DNA from: Gyrodactylus bullatarudis
Lineage: Eukaryota; Platyhelminthes; Monogenea; Gyrodactylidea; Gyrodactylidae
Assembly (NCBI GenBank): GCA_012064415.1
Contig: SSNU01000321.1
Coordinates: 1 to 64,000, forward strand
DNA: 64,000 bases
Direction of reading: 5' to 3'
Part shown: piece after piece, positions 1 through 10,964 of the stretch
Layout: every line of letters begins with the position of its first letter
How positions within the stretch are numbered: the first letter of the stretch is position 1
The notes under the pieces: model-generated
The model's database searches: none
What the model was told of the DNA's origin: nothing
Seen by the model: the letters and a program-made list of their open reading frames with translations, nothing else
Translations under genes and position numbers: made by a program

Positions 1-931
1 TTTTTGAGTTGTAGCTGGACAAGCTTCCATATTTGACAAGAATGGATTCTCACATTGGTGTTCGATAGAGGTCCACTCATTGACTAGAAGCTCAATTCGT
101 TTAGGATTTTCTGACAAATCTTGGTTGTTTCGGCCTCTAAGATATAAATTTTCAATGAAGATCAGATATTTCTCGCAGTTCTAAACCTACCTGAAGTCGT
201 CTTTTATGATTCCGTTGCAGTTACCACAGAGACCTTCAATTTTACTAGCGTACTTCTCTTTCGCTAGTTTAATTTCACCTCTTAAATCACCGTCAAAAGA
301 GACATCAAGTTCGCATTTTGAAGAATAGAATCTCACCATTCCACTTGAAATGAAAACTTCAGCGTCTTCGAGACGATATGGCAAATTTTTGACTTGTTGA
401 TTCATTCTAAAGACTTTATGCTTGTCTAATGTAAAAATATTATCCTCAAAAAGAATTTCTATGCTCTTGAGCAATGTGTCGGCTCCATTGTTATTGGCTA
501 GAACAGCAAATTTACAATCCTTGTCCTCAAATTTTGTCAGGACATAGGAACAGTTTCCGTGAAAGTCAATAATGGCACCATCATATGTGATAATGCTTGG
601 AGTGTTCATGATCTGACAATCACATCCAAGTTGAGCTCCTATCTCATGACCACAAGTTATTTCCCTTTGAATTGTCTCTCGCTTACAACCTTCAATATTT
701 TCGCGAATTGAATATGTTATGTTCATAAACTTCTTGTGATCAACGCATTTCGACCTGATTTAAGAACAAATGTTCAAGACCTTGTATTAAGATTCAATGA
801 ATAAACTTACTCTTCGAATTTAGTAGGAAGACATTCATTTGATGCATTCAAATTTAAAATTTGATAAAGAACCTTGAATAAAAATTAATTAACCAAATGC
901 GTACCAGTATTAAAATAATTCTTAGAAGCAT
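1..931 (-). CDS. Secreted von Willebrand factor D-domain protein, 5' part (runs off the left edge)
   Basis: Not present as one ORF; I joined four exons: 905-931, 811-872, 191-754 and 1-136 (263 codons, continuing beyond base 1). All junctions are GT-AG and keep frame. Exon 1 encodes a hydrophobic signal peptide (MLLRIILIL...), and an in-frame TAA lies 9 nt before the ATG. Residues 23-76 form a Cys-containing leader. A type D vWF domain follows, with TYDGAIIDFHGNCSYVL at 86-102, the hallmark GLCGNCNG at 204-211 and DDF at 215-217; Cys residues continue into the last exon. vWD domains are extracellular disulfide-bonded modules found in hemolectin, mucin-like, lipoprotein and coagulation proteins. 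The missing 3' part would decide the subfamily. The introns are tiny: 32, 56 and 54 bp. SPARC lies divergently 2.4 kb away. I am confident of domain and secretion, not of the family member. Confidence 0.83.
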
Positions 932-967
932 TTCTAAGTCTTAACTCGAAATAAATTTTTACGCTAG

Positions 968-975
968 CTTATATA
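968..975 (-). promoter_or_regulatory. TATA box of the vWD-domain gene
   Basis: TATATAAG on the minus strand lies 37 nt upstream of the predicted ATG at 931. A start about 30 nt downstream would leave a 5' UTR of only 10-15 nt. The position fits a core promoter, but TATA-like strings are common in such AT-rich DNA. Confidence 0.4.
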
Positions 976-1697
976 ATGTAAAAATAATGCAGGTTAAAAT
1001 ATTTCTTTCTAAGGGAAATAAAATGTCTACCCTTCAATAAACTTGAATTAAAATAAATATCTTTTCTCATAGCTATGTTTTGAATAAATTTTTTTATAGC
1101 TTAGATTTTAAGGCATGATATCAAAATAATACCTAACATATTATCCGTAATGAGTATAACTAAAATGCTATCTTTGCTGATTTTAAAAATTCGGGAAAAA
1201 GGGTACTCCCTACCCTCCTCACCAAGTAACTTGAACTCTACCTTGAAGAGTAAAGATAAAAATGTTTTGAGAATAAGATTTGGGAACAGTTGGATGTTGG
1301 TAAAAGAGAGTAATGAGTAAGTACATCCAGGCGGTCACTAGACTTGTTATTTGTTGGTTTGAAGGCGAAGTTAGGAAAAAGCTATTTTTCGATAAAAATC
1401 TATTTCAGTGAAATAAAACAAGTTTGAATATCTTTTGATCCGAATCCATGTAAGATCAAACAACTTTTTCCAATGATTTTAAAACATTTTTTAATAGTAA
1501 ATCACAAATTATCTAAGTTATCAATGTTTATAAGATTTATTAGTTAATTCTAATGAATTAATTCTACATGGAACAGAGCATTAAAATTTTGAATAAACAT
1601 TAAAATAGTCAATCCTAAATATATTGGAAATATTTTTCTCATCATCTCTACTTAAGTGTTGAAATCATTGGACGACCTGATGTTATATTTTTTCAGA

Positions 1698-1918
1698 CAG
1701 CGAAAAAGGAAATGGGATTTTGGCGCCAAATTGAAATTTGAAAAATGGCCATATTCTTCATTTAAAAAATTTTTTTCAGAATTTTTTCTCTAACTGGTTA
1801 AAGTGGGCAACATGAGTAGGATTCCTAAAAATCTTCAAAAAATTCGAATTCTTGATGAAAATATAGAGATTTCTGTAAAAATAATAGATTCCCAACTTCA
1901 TATCAATTAGCTTTACTT
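1698..1918 (-). repeat. R1 fold-back element, single arm
   Basis: This is one arm of the R1 family. Read on the minus strand it begins with the terminal motif (AAGCTAATTGATATGAAG), followed by TTGGGAATCTATTATTTTTAC and, further in, ATCCTACTCATGTTGCCCAC. It matches the right arm of the complete copy at 17459-18067. The other arm is missing, so it is a solo or truncated copy. Confidence 0.7.
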
Positions 1919-2112
1919 CACCAAATCAAAGAAATTAATGAAGAAACTCATGATGATATAGCAAAAATACCTGGGAAAAATTTGGATTGTTTTATATTTC
2001 CTAACTCTTTGCTATAGAAAACTACTGAGTTCATTTAACGCTTTCCTTAAAACAAAGGGAAAAACGCTACTAGATTAAGATCAGAGTAGAAAAATGAAAG
2101 TTTCATCATGAA

Positions 2113-2335
2113 ACATACTAATTTTGATTAACAAAACAGATTATGAATAAAATCTAGTAATGTATACTAATTTTGAGCAGAAACATACTAAGTTTGAAAA
2201 CAAAACTCAAGGACATACTCAATATGAAATTACTGTTATATGCACTTACGTAAAAAGACATACTAGATTTGATTTTTCAATTAAAAACATACTAATTCTG
2301 AATAAACAGTCCTTGGACATTCTAGTTTTGCAAAT
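2113..2335 (+). repeat. Degenerate minisatellite, about 30-bp period
   Basis: The motif ACATACTA(A)NTTTGA recurs at 2113, about 2161, 2183, 2213, 2258, 2287 and 2317. Spacing is often 29-30 bp and otherwise 22-48 bp. Units are diverged and separated by A-rich stretches. The open frame across it (2160-2366) gives a loose 10-residue repeat around HTKFENK / HTRFDFS; I see no protein family in it and treat it as non-coding. Confidence 0.5.
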
Positions 2336-2443
2336 ACCCCTTTGGAAATATTGGTGTTCTGCATAAATCTCATTTCTCGAAAATGACTTTTCTTTCTTTC
2401 ATCATTTACTAGCAAATGAAAGCATAAGAATTCGAAGCCAGTA

Positions 2444-2961
2444 TTAACCCTTTAAGCCCCAGCGGGTCATATATGGGACAGGTTACTTTCTCTAGCCATA
2501 ATCATGTTTTAAAGAAACTAAAAATAGTTTATTGACCCCTTTTCTGAAAGAAGAACTAATATTCTTTCGAATGAACTATGACTTATTAAGCTACAATATT
2601 TTATTGAGAAGTTATGAAAATTAAAAAATGCCTCGTTTTTGAAAAAATATTAAAATTTCCTTAAAAATATAGAACTTTTTTTTGAAAAACCATTTACAGC
2701 GATCGAAGAGAAAAAAGAAAGAAACTTTAATCGAGAAACCATACCCGTAGAATTCAAACATTTATGTCATCTCTTGAAATAAAAAAGTTAGCCATTTTCG
2801 AGGTCTAAAAATGATCATTTTTTGCGACAATATCTTCTAAACTAGAGGTTGGTTTTTGAAAAAAATTGCATATTCTTCATCAGCATATTCTAAAACCTTA
2901 CTAAATTTTCAATCTCAGCGATGTACCTTGAAAAAAATTTCTCTGGGTCTTTAAGGGTTAA
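2444..2961. mobile_element. F1 piggyBac-type MITE, complete
   Basis: It is bounded by TTAA on both sides: TTAA-CCCTTTAAGCCCCAG at the left and CTCTGGGTCTTTAAGGG-TTAA at the right. That is an imperfect terminal inverted repeat next to TTAA, as expected for piggyBac-superfamily non-autonomous elements. There is no coding capacity in the 518 bp. Other F1 copies lie at 13027-13482, 36345-37395 and 62557-63003, with fragments at 19371-19500, 49541-49660 and 56178-56310. Confidence 0.7.
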
Positions 2962-3312
2962 GAATCTGTACCAGCAGCTGAATTTGATTAACAAGAAACA
3001 AGTCCTTCAAGCTCAAAATACATTTTTGGTTTAAAATATCTTAAATAACAATAGTTTTATTTCTAACCTAAAGTGTATTATTTATGTATGAACAAGAAAG
3101 TCTCTCATTTTATTAATTAATTTAATGTCAATGATTTTGGTCTTTTTCAACTGTATATTGTTATTACTACAAGTTCATGTTAGCATGCTACTGCATTTCG
3201 ATCCAATCATCATGATTTATTGGCTCTTTCTTTCTCTCTAGTCTTTTAAGTAAAAAATGTTTTTGACCAAATCATAAATATATACACTAGCATATTATTA
3301 TTATTATTATAT

Positions 3313-3320
3313 TATATAAA
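3313..3320 (+). promoter_or_regulatory. TATA box of SPARC
   Basis: TATATAAA lies 62 nt upstream of the SPARC ATG (3383). A start near 3343 would give a 5' UTR of about 40 nt, and an in-frame TAA sits 30 nt before the ATG. It directly follows a short TTA microsatellite (3296-3310), so part of its TATA-likeness could come from that. Confidence 0.45.
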
Positions 3321-3382
3321 AGAAAGAGAGATCAATTTTTCTAAATACTTTTTAATTTCTCTCTGTCACTAAAGCATCTTTA

Positions 3383-4339
3383 ATGAAGAGTCGCTTTCAT
3401 ATTAATATTATCCTGATCGCCATTTCACTTCAGGTAACTTGAATTTATTATTTCATTAAATTTAGTTATTATCATGTGTAAGTTTGGAGTATTTTTCATG
3501 TATAAAAACAGCAGAGTGATGAGGATGAGTGCAGTAAATGCGAAAAGGGCCAATATTGTGACAATGGTGAATGCAAATGCATAGACTCCTGTCCTTATAC
3601 TTGGGATTTTAACCAAAAACAAGTTAGTTTCATAATTTATAAAAAAAATATTTTATGGCCAGTTCTGCATAGAGCAGACAACTTATCGGCATTTTTGTGA
3701 TTTCTGGCGTAATTCATGCTATTGTGAGAGTAATGACGAAAGATGTGGCAAAGGATTCAATGGGCATAAGGCTTCCTTGCAGCAGGTCCCAAAATATTTC
3801 ACAGCCTGCACTGATTATACAGCCCAATGTCGAAATTGGGACAAAGGTTCTAAAATGTACGCTGATCGGCTAGCACAATGGATGAAAAGTTTATTGAACA
3901 GAAAATGGTCTGTTAGCCAGGCAAAAGATGATGATGACAGCCTTTTAAGACCAATGACAAGAGAAGCGAAATACCTGTCGAGTAAATTTTTCCGAAAGGA
4001 TCCCCATTCACGTTCCGGTGTCTCTGGGGCTGTTATAAGCTTTTGGTTTTGTGAGCTTGATCGGGATTTTAGTCGGTAAGTTGGGATTTTATGAGAAATC
4101 TTTTCTACTTTGTATAGAAATATCGATCAAAATGAGATAGCAAGATTAACACAATTATTGATTCCTTCGAATCCATGTCTGCTAGTCTTTCTGGGCCAGT
4201 GCGTTGCCGATGGTACTCAAATTATAACAGAAGAAAGTTGGCACGGAGAAAAATGTTTCAACGTTTCAAGTAATCCTAATTTTTATTCAACTTGATAATT
4301 TTAGCTAGCGCAAGAATGAGCTGTGAAGCATTCAACTAA
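3383..4339 (+). CDS. SPARC: SPARC / osteonectin (BM-40), secreted collagen- and calcium-binding matrix protein
   Basis: Exons 3383-3433, 3512-3622, 3663-4075, 4118-4269 and 4305-4339 give 253 residues; introns are 78, 40, 42 and 35 bp. Residues 1-17 are a signal peptide. Residues 18-110 form a Cys-rich follistatin-like domain (CSKCEKGQYCDNGECKC). The EC domain follows: helix ADRLAQWMKSLL (121-132), EF-hand 1 in FWFCELDRDFSRNIDQNEI (loop 187-198), LIPSNPC (206-212), then a second EF-hand pair region ending W233...C238F. This order and spacing match SPARC. Known SPARC binds collagen IV in basement membranes. The usual long acidic N-terminal domain is nearly absent (only QSDEDE). EF-hand 2 (VADGTQIITEES, 221-232) lacks most calcium ligands. 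The last intron is uncertain: without it the protein stops at 4293-4295 (250 residues). Splicing makes the mature Cys count even (18 rather than 17). Family call is firm, C-terminus less so. Confidence 0.85.
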
Positions 4340-4365
4340 ACTCATCCAAGTTTATTTATTTATCC

Positions 4366-4390
4366 AATAAAGTGAAAATTGTTCAATAAA
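4366..4390 (+). terminator. SPARC polyadenylation signals
   Basis: Two AATAAA hexamers, at 4366-4371 and 4385-4390, lie 27-51 nt after the predicted stop. Either would give a very short 3' UTR. Confidence 0.5.
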
Positions 4391-6290
4391 GATAATATAA
4401 AAATTGTTTTCCTGTGTTTACTTTCAAGTATTAATATGAATATAAAATAATACAGAATATTAAGATTTTGTTCTACTGGCAAGTAGAAAGCCATTTCAAA
4501 CGGATGTACGACTCTATTAGAATGAATATTAAAATGGTTTTAAATAAAGGATATTTGAGTGTCTACTTTCTCAATATAGATAAATCGAATATGTTGGCTA
4601 TAAAATGAATATCTACTAGAGATGAATCAAATTTTTCAACCTACTTAAAAAAAACCTAATCAATTGATAATACTACGACTTCTTGACATTATTTTACACA
4701 AGATCAACTATCAAAATGCTTTTCCGTGATAATATTCAAGTTTAAAGATCAGAAATTTTTAAAAATGCCGCTAGATTTTCAACGAACTTTTACTAGAATT
4801 TCGAATATCATTTTTGCTGATAAAGCTTCAACTGTTTTTTTCAATGAAAATAGTAATAGAATCATGTTAAGATCATTTCTGTTAAATTTTGTTATACCAC
4901 TATGCCTACAAGAGAATTTGGGGAAAATGGGCATTGCACGTCTACGCATGGGATTGCAAACGAATTTTCATTTATTTTAGATCTCCCACATCATTGTTAT
5001 CAAAATTATATGGGGAAATTTCACGGAAAACTTTGATTTAATAAAAGGTAAAAATTCGTTACATCTCTAACATCTACTATGAATTATAATTATTGAAAAG
5101 TATTCATTATTCAGATTTTTTTATTATTCAAATTATTCTTATTATAATTTTGTACAAATTGAAAATGCATTAACTGGTGTGTTAGAATGTTGTAATTGGT
5201 TTGTTGATTTCACATAGTTTGATCTGACCGAGATTTAATTTTTAGTAAAATGCATTTTCATTTGGCTAAAAATGTTTTTCATTGGCTTTTTGAGAAGAAT
5301 ATAACAATATATATATATATATGTAGGACAAGTTATTTTTCAATTACAGTAGTAGAAGTAATCGCTATTACCATAGTAATTACAATATGAATAATCTATG
5401 AATTAATAGAATCTGATAAACAAGATAATTTTGTCCTTTCTTGGTGTCTAGTGTAGAAAAATATGTTTCCTTTTTTGCTCACAAGTTTAAATGCAGGGCT
5501 AAAAAATCGTTTAGTTGATGATAGAGATCAGGAGTCTTCAGAATACTCCACAGAATAATAACTTACAAATGAAAAGGTTGATTGAGTTGGAAATACACAA
5601 GGAATTAAATTTTTCTGTACAAAAATCAGCAAGTATTTTTTGATGATGAAAAAAATAACAAATTGGATAAATAACAAGGTCTGTTTTTTGGTGGAACAAT
5701 AGAAAATAAAACAATTCCAGGTATTGTACGATTAATTTGAAAAGAGAAACAAGAATTTCTAAAAATATTTATGTACAAGGAGAATGAGATTTTAAAGTTG
5801 ACTTTTGTCTTGACAAAAGTGATAAATGAAAACGATCAAAATATATTTAACAATACAGTATTAATAGTGGTCAAATCAGCAATAAAAAAACAAGAATATT
5901 ATATAACAAGAAAAGGGAAGAAATCTTATGGTTACCTTTCTTTTGGGCAAGATTTCATCGATCGGTTTTTCTAGTTGGAAGGTACTCTCTCTCTCCCCCT
6001 ATTTCATTTGTACATAATACACAATAATAATGATAATAATAAAAGTAAGATAATTATCGATGAAGATCAAGATTGAGTGAAGGAAATTCCACTTGAAGAA
6101 AACAAGCACAATTTATGGAAATGATTTTCAATACTACATACCATTTTTGTTGTTATTATGAACCGGTTCTTGATAGAATGAATATGATAGGGAAAATCAT
6201 TTCATAAACTCTTTCATTGTCGTGTTTTATGCTGTCTGTCTCAATTCTTTTATAAATTCTGTAGATATTTGTTTGTGTAGTATGCGGAAT
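4391..6290. other. Intergenic, no gene seen
   Basis: AT-rich DNA between the convergent 3' ends of SPARC and the Sox gene. It holds a short AT microsatellite (about 5307-5322). Open frames at 4726-4980 and 5771-5974 have no recognisable domain and show lysine/isoleucine-rich random composition. Confidence 0.5.
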
Positions 6291-6296
6291 GATTGA

Positions 6297-6302
6297 TTTA
6301 TT
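6297..6302 (-). terminator. Polyadenylation signal overlapping the Sox stop codon
   Basis: On the minus strand the gene ends ...AATTGAATAAATC. AATAAA begins on the last base of the TGA stop, so if used it would leave almost no 3' UTR. Confidence 0.4.
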
Positions 6303-8476
6303 CAATTAATTCTGTAAAGACTGGCAGTATCCAAAGCAGCAAGATCCGACGGTAGTTCAGCTTCAATTTTTATATGCTGCCCATTCAGTGTGGTAATTGT
6401 GGTCGTGGCTGTATTGGCCAGATGATTATTATTGTTCAAATCATTGGCGTGAAATTGAATTAGGGAATCATTAATACCGTTACTCTTTATCATAATTAAT
6501 TGGCCATTTGCTGAATCTAACAAATTGCTACCTCCATTAAAACTGCCATTTGCTGCACTAGGATTTATGGCCTTTAACACTTGAAGAGGTTGGGAATATT
6601 GATCTGAGATAAATGCCAAAATAGTTGATTGATTATTGCCATTGGTATTAGTGTTGGCTGATTCTTCGTGATGTGGAGAAGTTGATGATGTTTGATTTAT
6701 TATTTGATGTTCGTAAATAGATGATGAGTCATGTTCATTCGACTGTATTGGCAAGACATATTCAACAAAATTTCCTGATGGTGTAGGATTTCCATTAATA
6801 TCACTCTCATTAATGTACAGGCAATTTTCCAAGGCTATAGCCTGTTGGTTAATCTGATCGTGTTGATCTTGTATAAGCTGAGATTTTGTCTGGAAACATG
6901 AATAGGCATCGTTATGATTAACAGGTTGATTCATTTGCTGTTTCTCGTAATTAGAGAGGAGAAGACTCTTTAATACTTCCTTTGAGCCATTTTCAATACG
7001 AAGTTTCATTTTGTTACCATTTTGGTCGACAACATCCAGTTCAATCATGGCATCATTTCCATTCTCGTCGGGAATGCAGGATAATTTGGGCTGAATATTA
7101 CAGTCGTTAGTTCCAGAATAGAACCGTTTACGGTTTATCTTTAACTCTGGCGTATTATTTCCATTAGATGAAATTATTTCTGGAACTGATGAAGCAGATG
7201 CTTGCCTTGGTGTCTGATAGTATCGACGATTATCCACGTTCCAATGGTGGATTGTATTATTTCTATCGTCAATGTAATGTTTAATTGGAGATTGTAACAG
7301 GATATCTCCAATTGCCGGTGATGGAATTGAACTATTTGAGGAGCTGCCAATCTCTGAAGAGTAGGCAGAATCCGAATTGGCAATGTATGATAAATGTGTA
7401 GGAGTTTGTGCTGTTTGAGCCGGCTGGATTGTTGGCGTAACATTCATCTGGGTGATTGGCTTGCAGACAATATGCTTTGATGAATCAATAATTGTGCGTT
7501 TTTCAAATTGATTCGTTGAATTAAAGGCGCTTGCTGAAGTGAGAATAAGCGGTACTGAAGTTGAAACAACTGAAATTGGATTTGAAGTTTGTAGAATTTG
7601 AGGCCTTGGCTGGGAACTACACGTTACCTGTACAAGTGGCCTATGGATAGAATTTTGACTAGAAGATATCCTATTTGCACTATGCTTGAAAATGCCAGAG
7701 TTGATGGCATTATTTGATAATAACTGACTATTATTTGAGCATTGAACGTTGATTGAAGTAGTCATTTGTTCACTCTAATTAGAGAAATAAAAATAAATAT
7801 TTTTTATTTAGAGAGGAAATAATTTATCACTAACCCTTTTACTTTTCCTCGGTTGATATTTGTAATGGGGAAATTCAAGATCGTGTAATCTTGCCATTCG
7901 TTCAGCCTCCTCATGATACTTGTCCTTAAAGTGATCATCCAGATTTCCCCACAACTTCCCTAGTTGCTTGCTCATATCAGCATTGGCATGCTCTTTGAAT
8001 ACTTCAAGGACATTCCGTCTGATGTATTGGGAAAAAATCTACAAGGAAATAATTTTTTCAATCAGCTTTTGATAAACTTCATATGAATATGTATTCTATT
8101 TCATTCGTTAACAAATGCTCTCCTTTAGTTGAGTGTAGAAACTAATGAAAAAATCAGCATGAGCCGAGTATGGTAAGAAATAAATATTGTATTCATTAGT
8201 GGGTCAGCAACTGAATCTTTTCAAGTATCTTTTGGGGGGAATAAGACTCACCATAAAACTATTCAAGGGTCTAGCAATACTATCCTTTTTACGCTTCTTC
8301 TTAGAATCGGCAACTGTTGAGTAAGGTCGCAAGGCATCACATCCTGTTAGGCGTTTAGCTCGATCGCTAGGCCATTCTGTTGGAATTACATGGTTTGTTG
8401 CAATATGCTCCATCCATACTTGGGGACTAGACGATTTCGCTAAATGACAAGTTTCGCATTCCACTAATTGAACCAT
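6302..8476 (-). CDS. Sox-type HMG-box transcription factor with N-terminal C2H2-like motif
   Basis: Three exons: 8252-8476, 7835-8038 and 6302-7774 (introns 213 and 60 bp, both GT-AG, phase 0) give 633 residues. An in-frame TAA directly precedes the ATG. Residues 7-29 form CX2CX13HX4H (C7, C10, H24, H29), a zinc-finger-like pattern. A basic KKKRKK (59-64) could be an NLS. The HMG box spans about 69-143: RPLNSFMIFSQYIRRN, MSKQLGKLW, EEAERMARLH and the Sox-typical FPHYKYQPRKSKR. The intron falls right after the F74-M75 DNA-intercalating wedge. The remaining 490 residues are Ser/Thr/Asn/Gln-rich and low in complexity, as in trans-activation regions. Sox proteins bend DNA by minor-groove binding and act in the nucleus. 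The box is divergent (RPLNSFMIF instead of RPMNAFMVW), so I assign no Sox group. Confidence 0.85.
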
Positions 8477-8593
8477 TTATCCTTGAATATTAAAATATAA
8501 TCCTTTGGCGAATCAGTTGAATTTTTTCTGACAAACGGCGTGCACTTGAATATATAAGTCCAATTCGATTATTATTATGTCTTTGCTGGTATT
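8477..8593 (-). other. Possible 5' UTR exon of the Sox gene
   Basis: A strong acceptor TTTCCTTGTAG (AG at 8594-8595, minus strand) lies 117 nt upstream of the ATG. It copies the sequence of the intron-1 acceptor at 8039-8050 (ATTTCCTTGTAG). This suggests a spliced 5' UTR whose first exon lies further upstream. No donor could be fixed. Confidence 0.3.
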
Positions 8594-8595
8594 CT

Positions 8596-10660
8596 ACAAG
8601 GAAATCAAAATTTTCTTTGAAACAATTGTGAAAAGAGGAGGATAGGAATTTGAAAGGTAGTTCTAGTCACATGGAGTATGGAATCCCTGTCCAGAACGAG
8701 TAATACTTGGATTTTTATACAAGTCTAAGAGAATATAGTATTTACATAAATTCAAATTTCATTGGCCTATCCTCATCTCTATTCTGATTGGTCGATGAGA
8801 ATTAGAAAGAGATGGATGGCTACACACAAGTTATTCAAATTGAATAATGACTCACCAGCCTACAAATATATTCCATGTTATGTACAAATATAGAGAAGAA
8901 TTTTATTATGTTAACCTTGCTATATAGAATAGAATACTACGTATACATTTGATGCTATTAATGCTACCAACATCAACCTCTACTCTTTGAATACAAGTCT
9001 GTCCGGTATATTTGACTGGCTAGCCAGTTGGATTTAAACTTTATGCATCATTGTATTGCATTTTGTCTACAATGTATATTATTAATGCATAGACAGCATG
9101 GAGTAATTTAGACTCAACACTTGAAGGTTTTTACTGTTTTCCAACTAAATACACTTGATAAAAAAAAACTTTGATAAATTGATTTATTCTCTAGTTAAGA
9201 AAGTGACATCTTTTATTTTAATTGAGTCTGACCCCCCGATAATATTTGTTTAAGAATATAAATTAATGATTTTTGGAGTTCATGGGTCGAGTATGATCAT
9301 GATTATCTGGTTGGAGGTCGCCTACTTTACAGTGTATATAAATATTAATATTATAATTAATTTAAAACTCACAAGATTACATCTTAGACTTGAGAGCATT
9401 AGTCATTAGTGAGAAAATCTTTGATTCCTATTGTCATCATATTGGAATGACCTCCTTTCTATTTTTTATTTCCTATGAAAATGGGGCGGTGGAGAAAGCA
9501 ATATTTTTTATATACATTTTTTGAAACAGTTAAAATTATCCAGGTCTGAGTTAAAGTCATAAAAATAACAATTAGAGTAATTAAACATCATAAAAAAAAC
9601 TAAAATAGGTCGAACTTAATTCATGAAAACCTATTTTTTAAATAATTTAAAAGTTCTATGAGAGTAATTGAACTAAAGGATAAATAATCTTGAAAATAAC
9701 TCGCAATATCTTACGCAATTGAAAAATTTTGAATGCCGTTGTATTAAGAATTGAATTCCTGAAATCGATTTTCATTAAACATTATGTTTGCCCAAGCCAA
9801 ACAAAACTGAATGGGGAAATTTTCAAAACCTAAAACACTTTATCGAAAAAGAAGTTGTATCAGAGGAATGCATAATAAAAGGAGAAGACGAAGAGGAAAC
9901 TTGGAATTGAACATGGAAATGTTTTTAGTTGAACAGGCATGGAGGAAATTTATTTTCTCACACCACAGAGCGAAATCACGATTCAATACTTAATCACGTA
10001 GAGCATGTGTGCTAAACACACATGCTTCGATTGGATATACTGTATAATAATAAAATTTCTAAACACCATAAACACCTCATTCACTCATGCATTAAATAGA
10101 GTTTTTTACTATGTATTTTTTAAAAAGGGGTAGATTTATTATTCAAGTTCTAACTGCTAACCTCTGGTGAATAAATAATGTAAGCCAATAAAATATATAT
10201 TTCTCACATTTTTCTCCACTTCTATCTTTTTCATATGTGAGATATTTTATTAACTTATTTCTGTTATTGATTAGAGCTGGACGATAATTTCCAAAATTAC
10301 TAAAATCACTGGTCAATGTGATAGAATCTTGGTATATAAGATGGATAAAACTATAAAAATTTTCAAATAAAATGCGTTTTTGATTGATCACGAAAAAAAA
10401 GAAAAATCTCATACATGAATACATCAATAATGACACCTAGTTTCCTTAACCAGAGCTGAATTCAACTTAGCATGTCACAAAAGTTTCCTTGGAAATGTCG
10501 GCACTAGGACCAATGTCAACTGGTTGAGTCGAAATTCGGGATGATGTTCACTAAATGTACATTTCTTCATGGTTCATCAGTAGTGGCACATAAATAATGA
10601 TAAAAGTTTAAAATTCATTGAAAATAATATTTTACAAATTTTGAAAGAAGTGTAGTAAAA
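8596..10660. other. Upstream region of the Sox gene and intergenic DNA, no gene seen
   Basis: It contains ATTCTGATTGGTCGA (8781-8795), a 15-mer with an inverted CCAAT core that recurs exactly at 26929-26943. It also holds a 14-bp palindrome ACTGGCTAGCCAGT near 9018-9031. The 60-codon basic frame at 9811-9993 has no family signature. Confidence 0.4.
10002..10026. other. Perfect 10-bp hairpin
   Basis: AGCATGTGTG-CTAAA-CACACATGCT: ten perfect pairs with a 5-nt loop. No neighbouring gene explains it. Confidence 0.5.
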
Positions 10661-10669
10661 TTTGAAAAA

Positions 10670-10830
10670 TGAGAGCTGAAAAAACACCAAAACTCTTCAA
10701 TAAATAGCAAAAGTAAAGAGAAAGGCGTAAAAGCTCACATAGGCCATGGTAATTGAAGATTATAAAAGTAGTTTTTCTGAACACACAGATTTGGCTTAAA
10801 GTGATTGATGAAGAATTTCTCCTTCATCCA
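10670..10830 (+). repeat. Dispersed repeat R6, copy 1
   Basis: Shares the core AAGCTCACATAGGCCA and flanking AGAGAAA/ACTCTTCAATA blocks with 10965-11150 (same strand) and 39158-39302 (opposite strand). Copies are roughly 150 bp and diverged; no termini or coding capacity identified. Confidence 0.5.
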
Positions 10831-10964
10831 TACATAATTAAATAAATTAAAAGTGTTTTGAAGTATTTTAAAAAAACAGGGAGTTTATTAACATTGAATG
10901 TAAAATTACAAATATTAGAATAAAAATAGTAAGAAGCAAGTTCCATAAAAAGAAGTGAATACAA

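Noticed and set aside
3425..3622. Minus-strand open frame with hydrophobic stretches
   Set aside because: It is antisense to SPARC exons 1-2 and the intron between; the plus strand has the Cys pattern and splice sites.
7174..7443. Second minus-strand frame inside the Sox gene
   Set aside because: An out-of-frame shadow of the Ser/Thr/Asn/Gln-rich third exon; no domain.
9811..9993. Arg/Lys-rich 60-codon frame
   Set aside because: Basic composition only; no recognisable family, splice signal or repeat.
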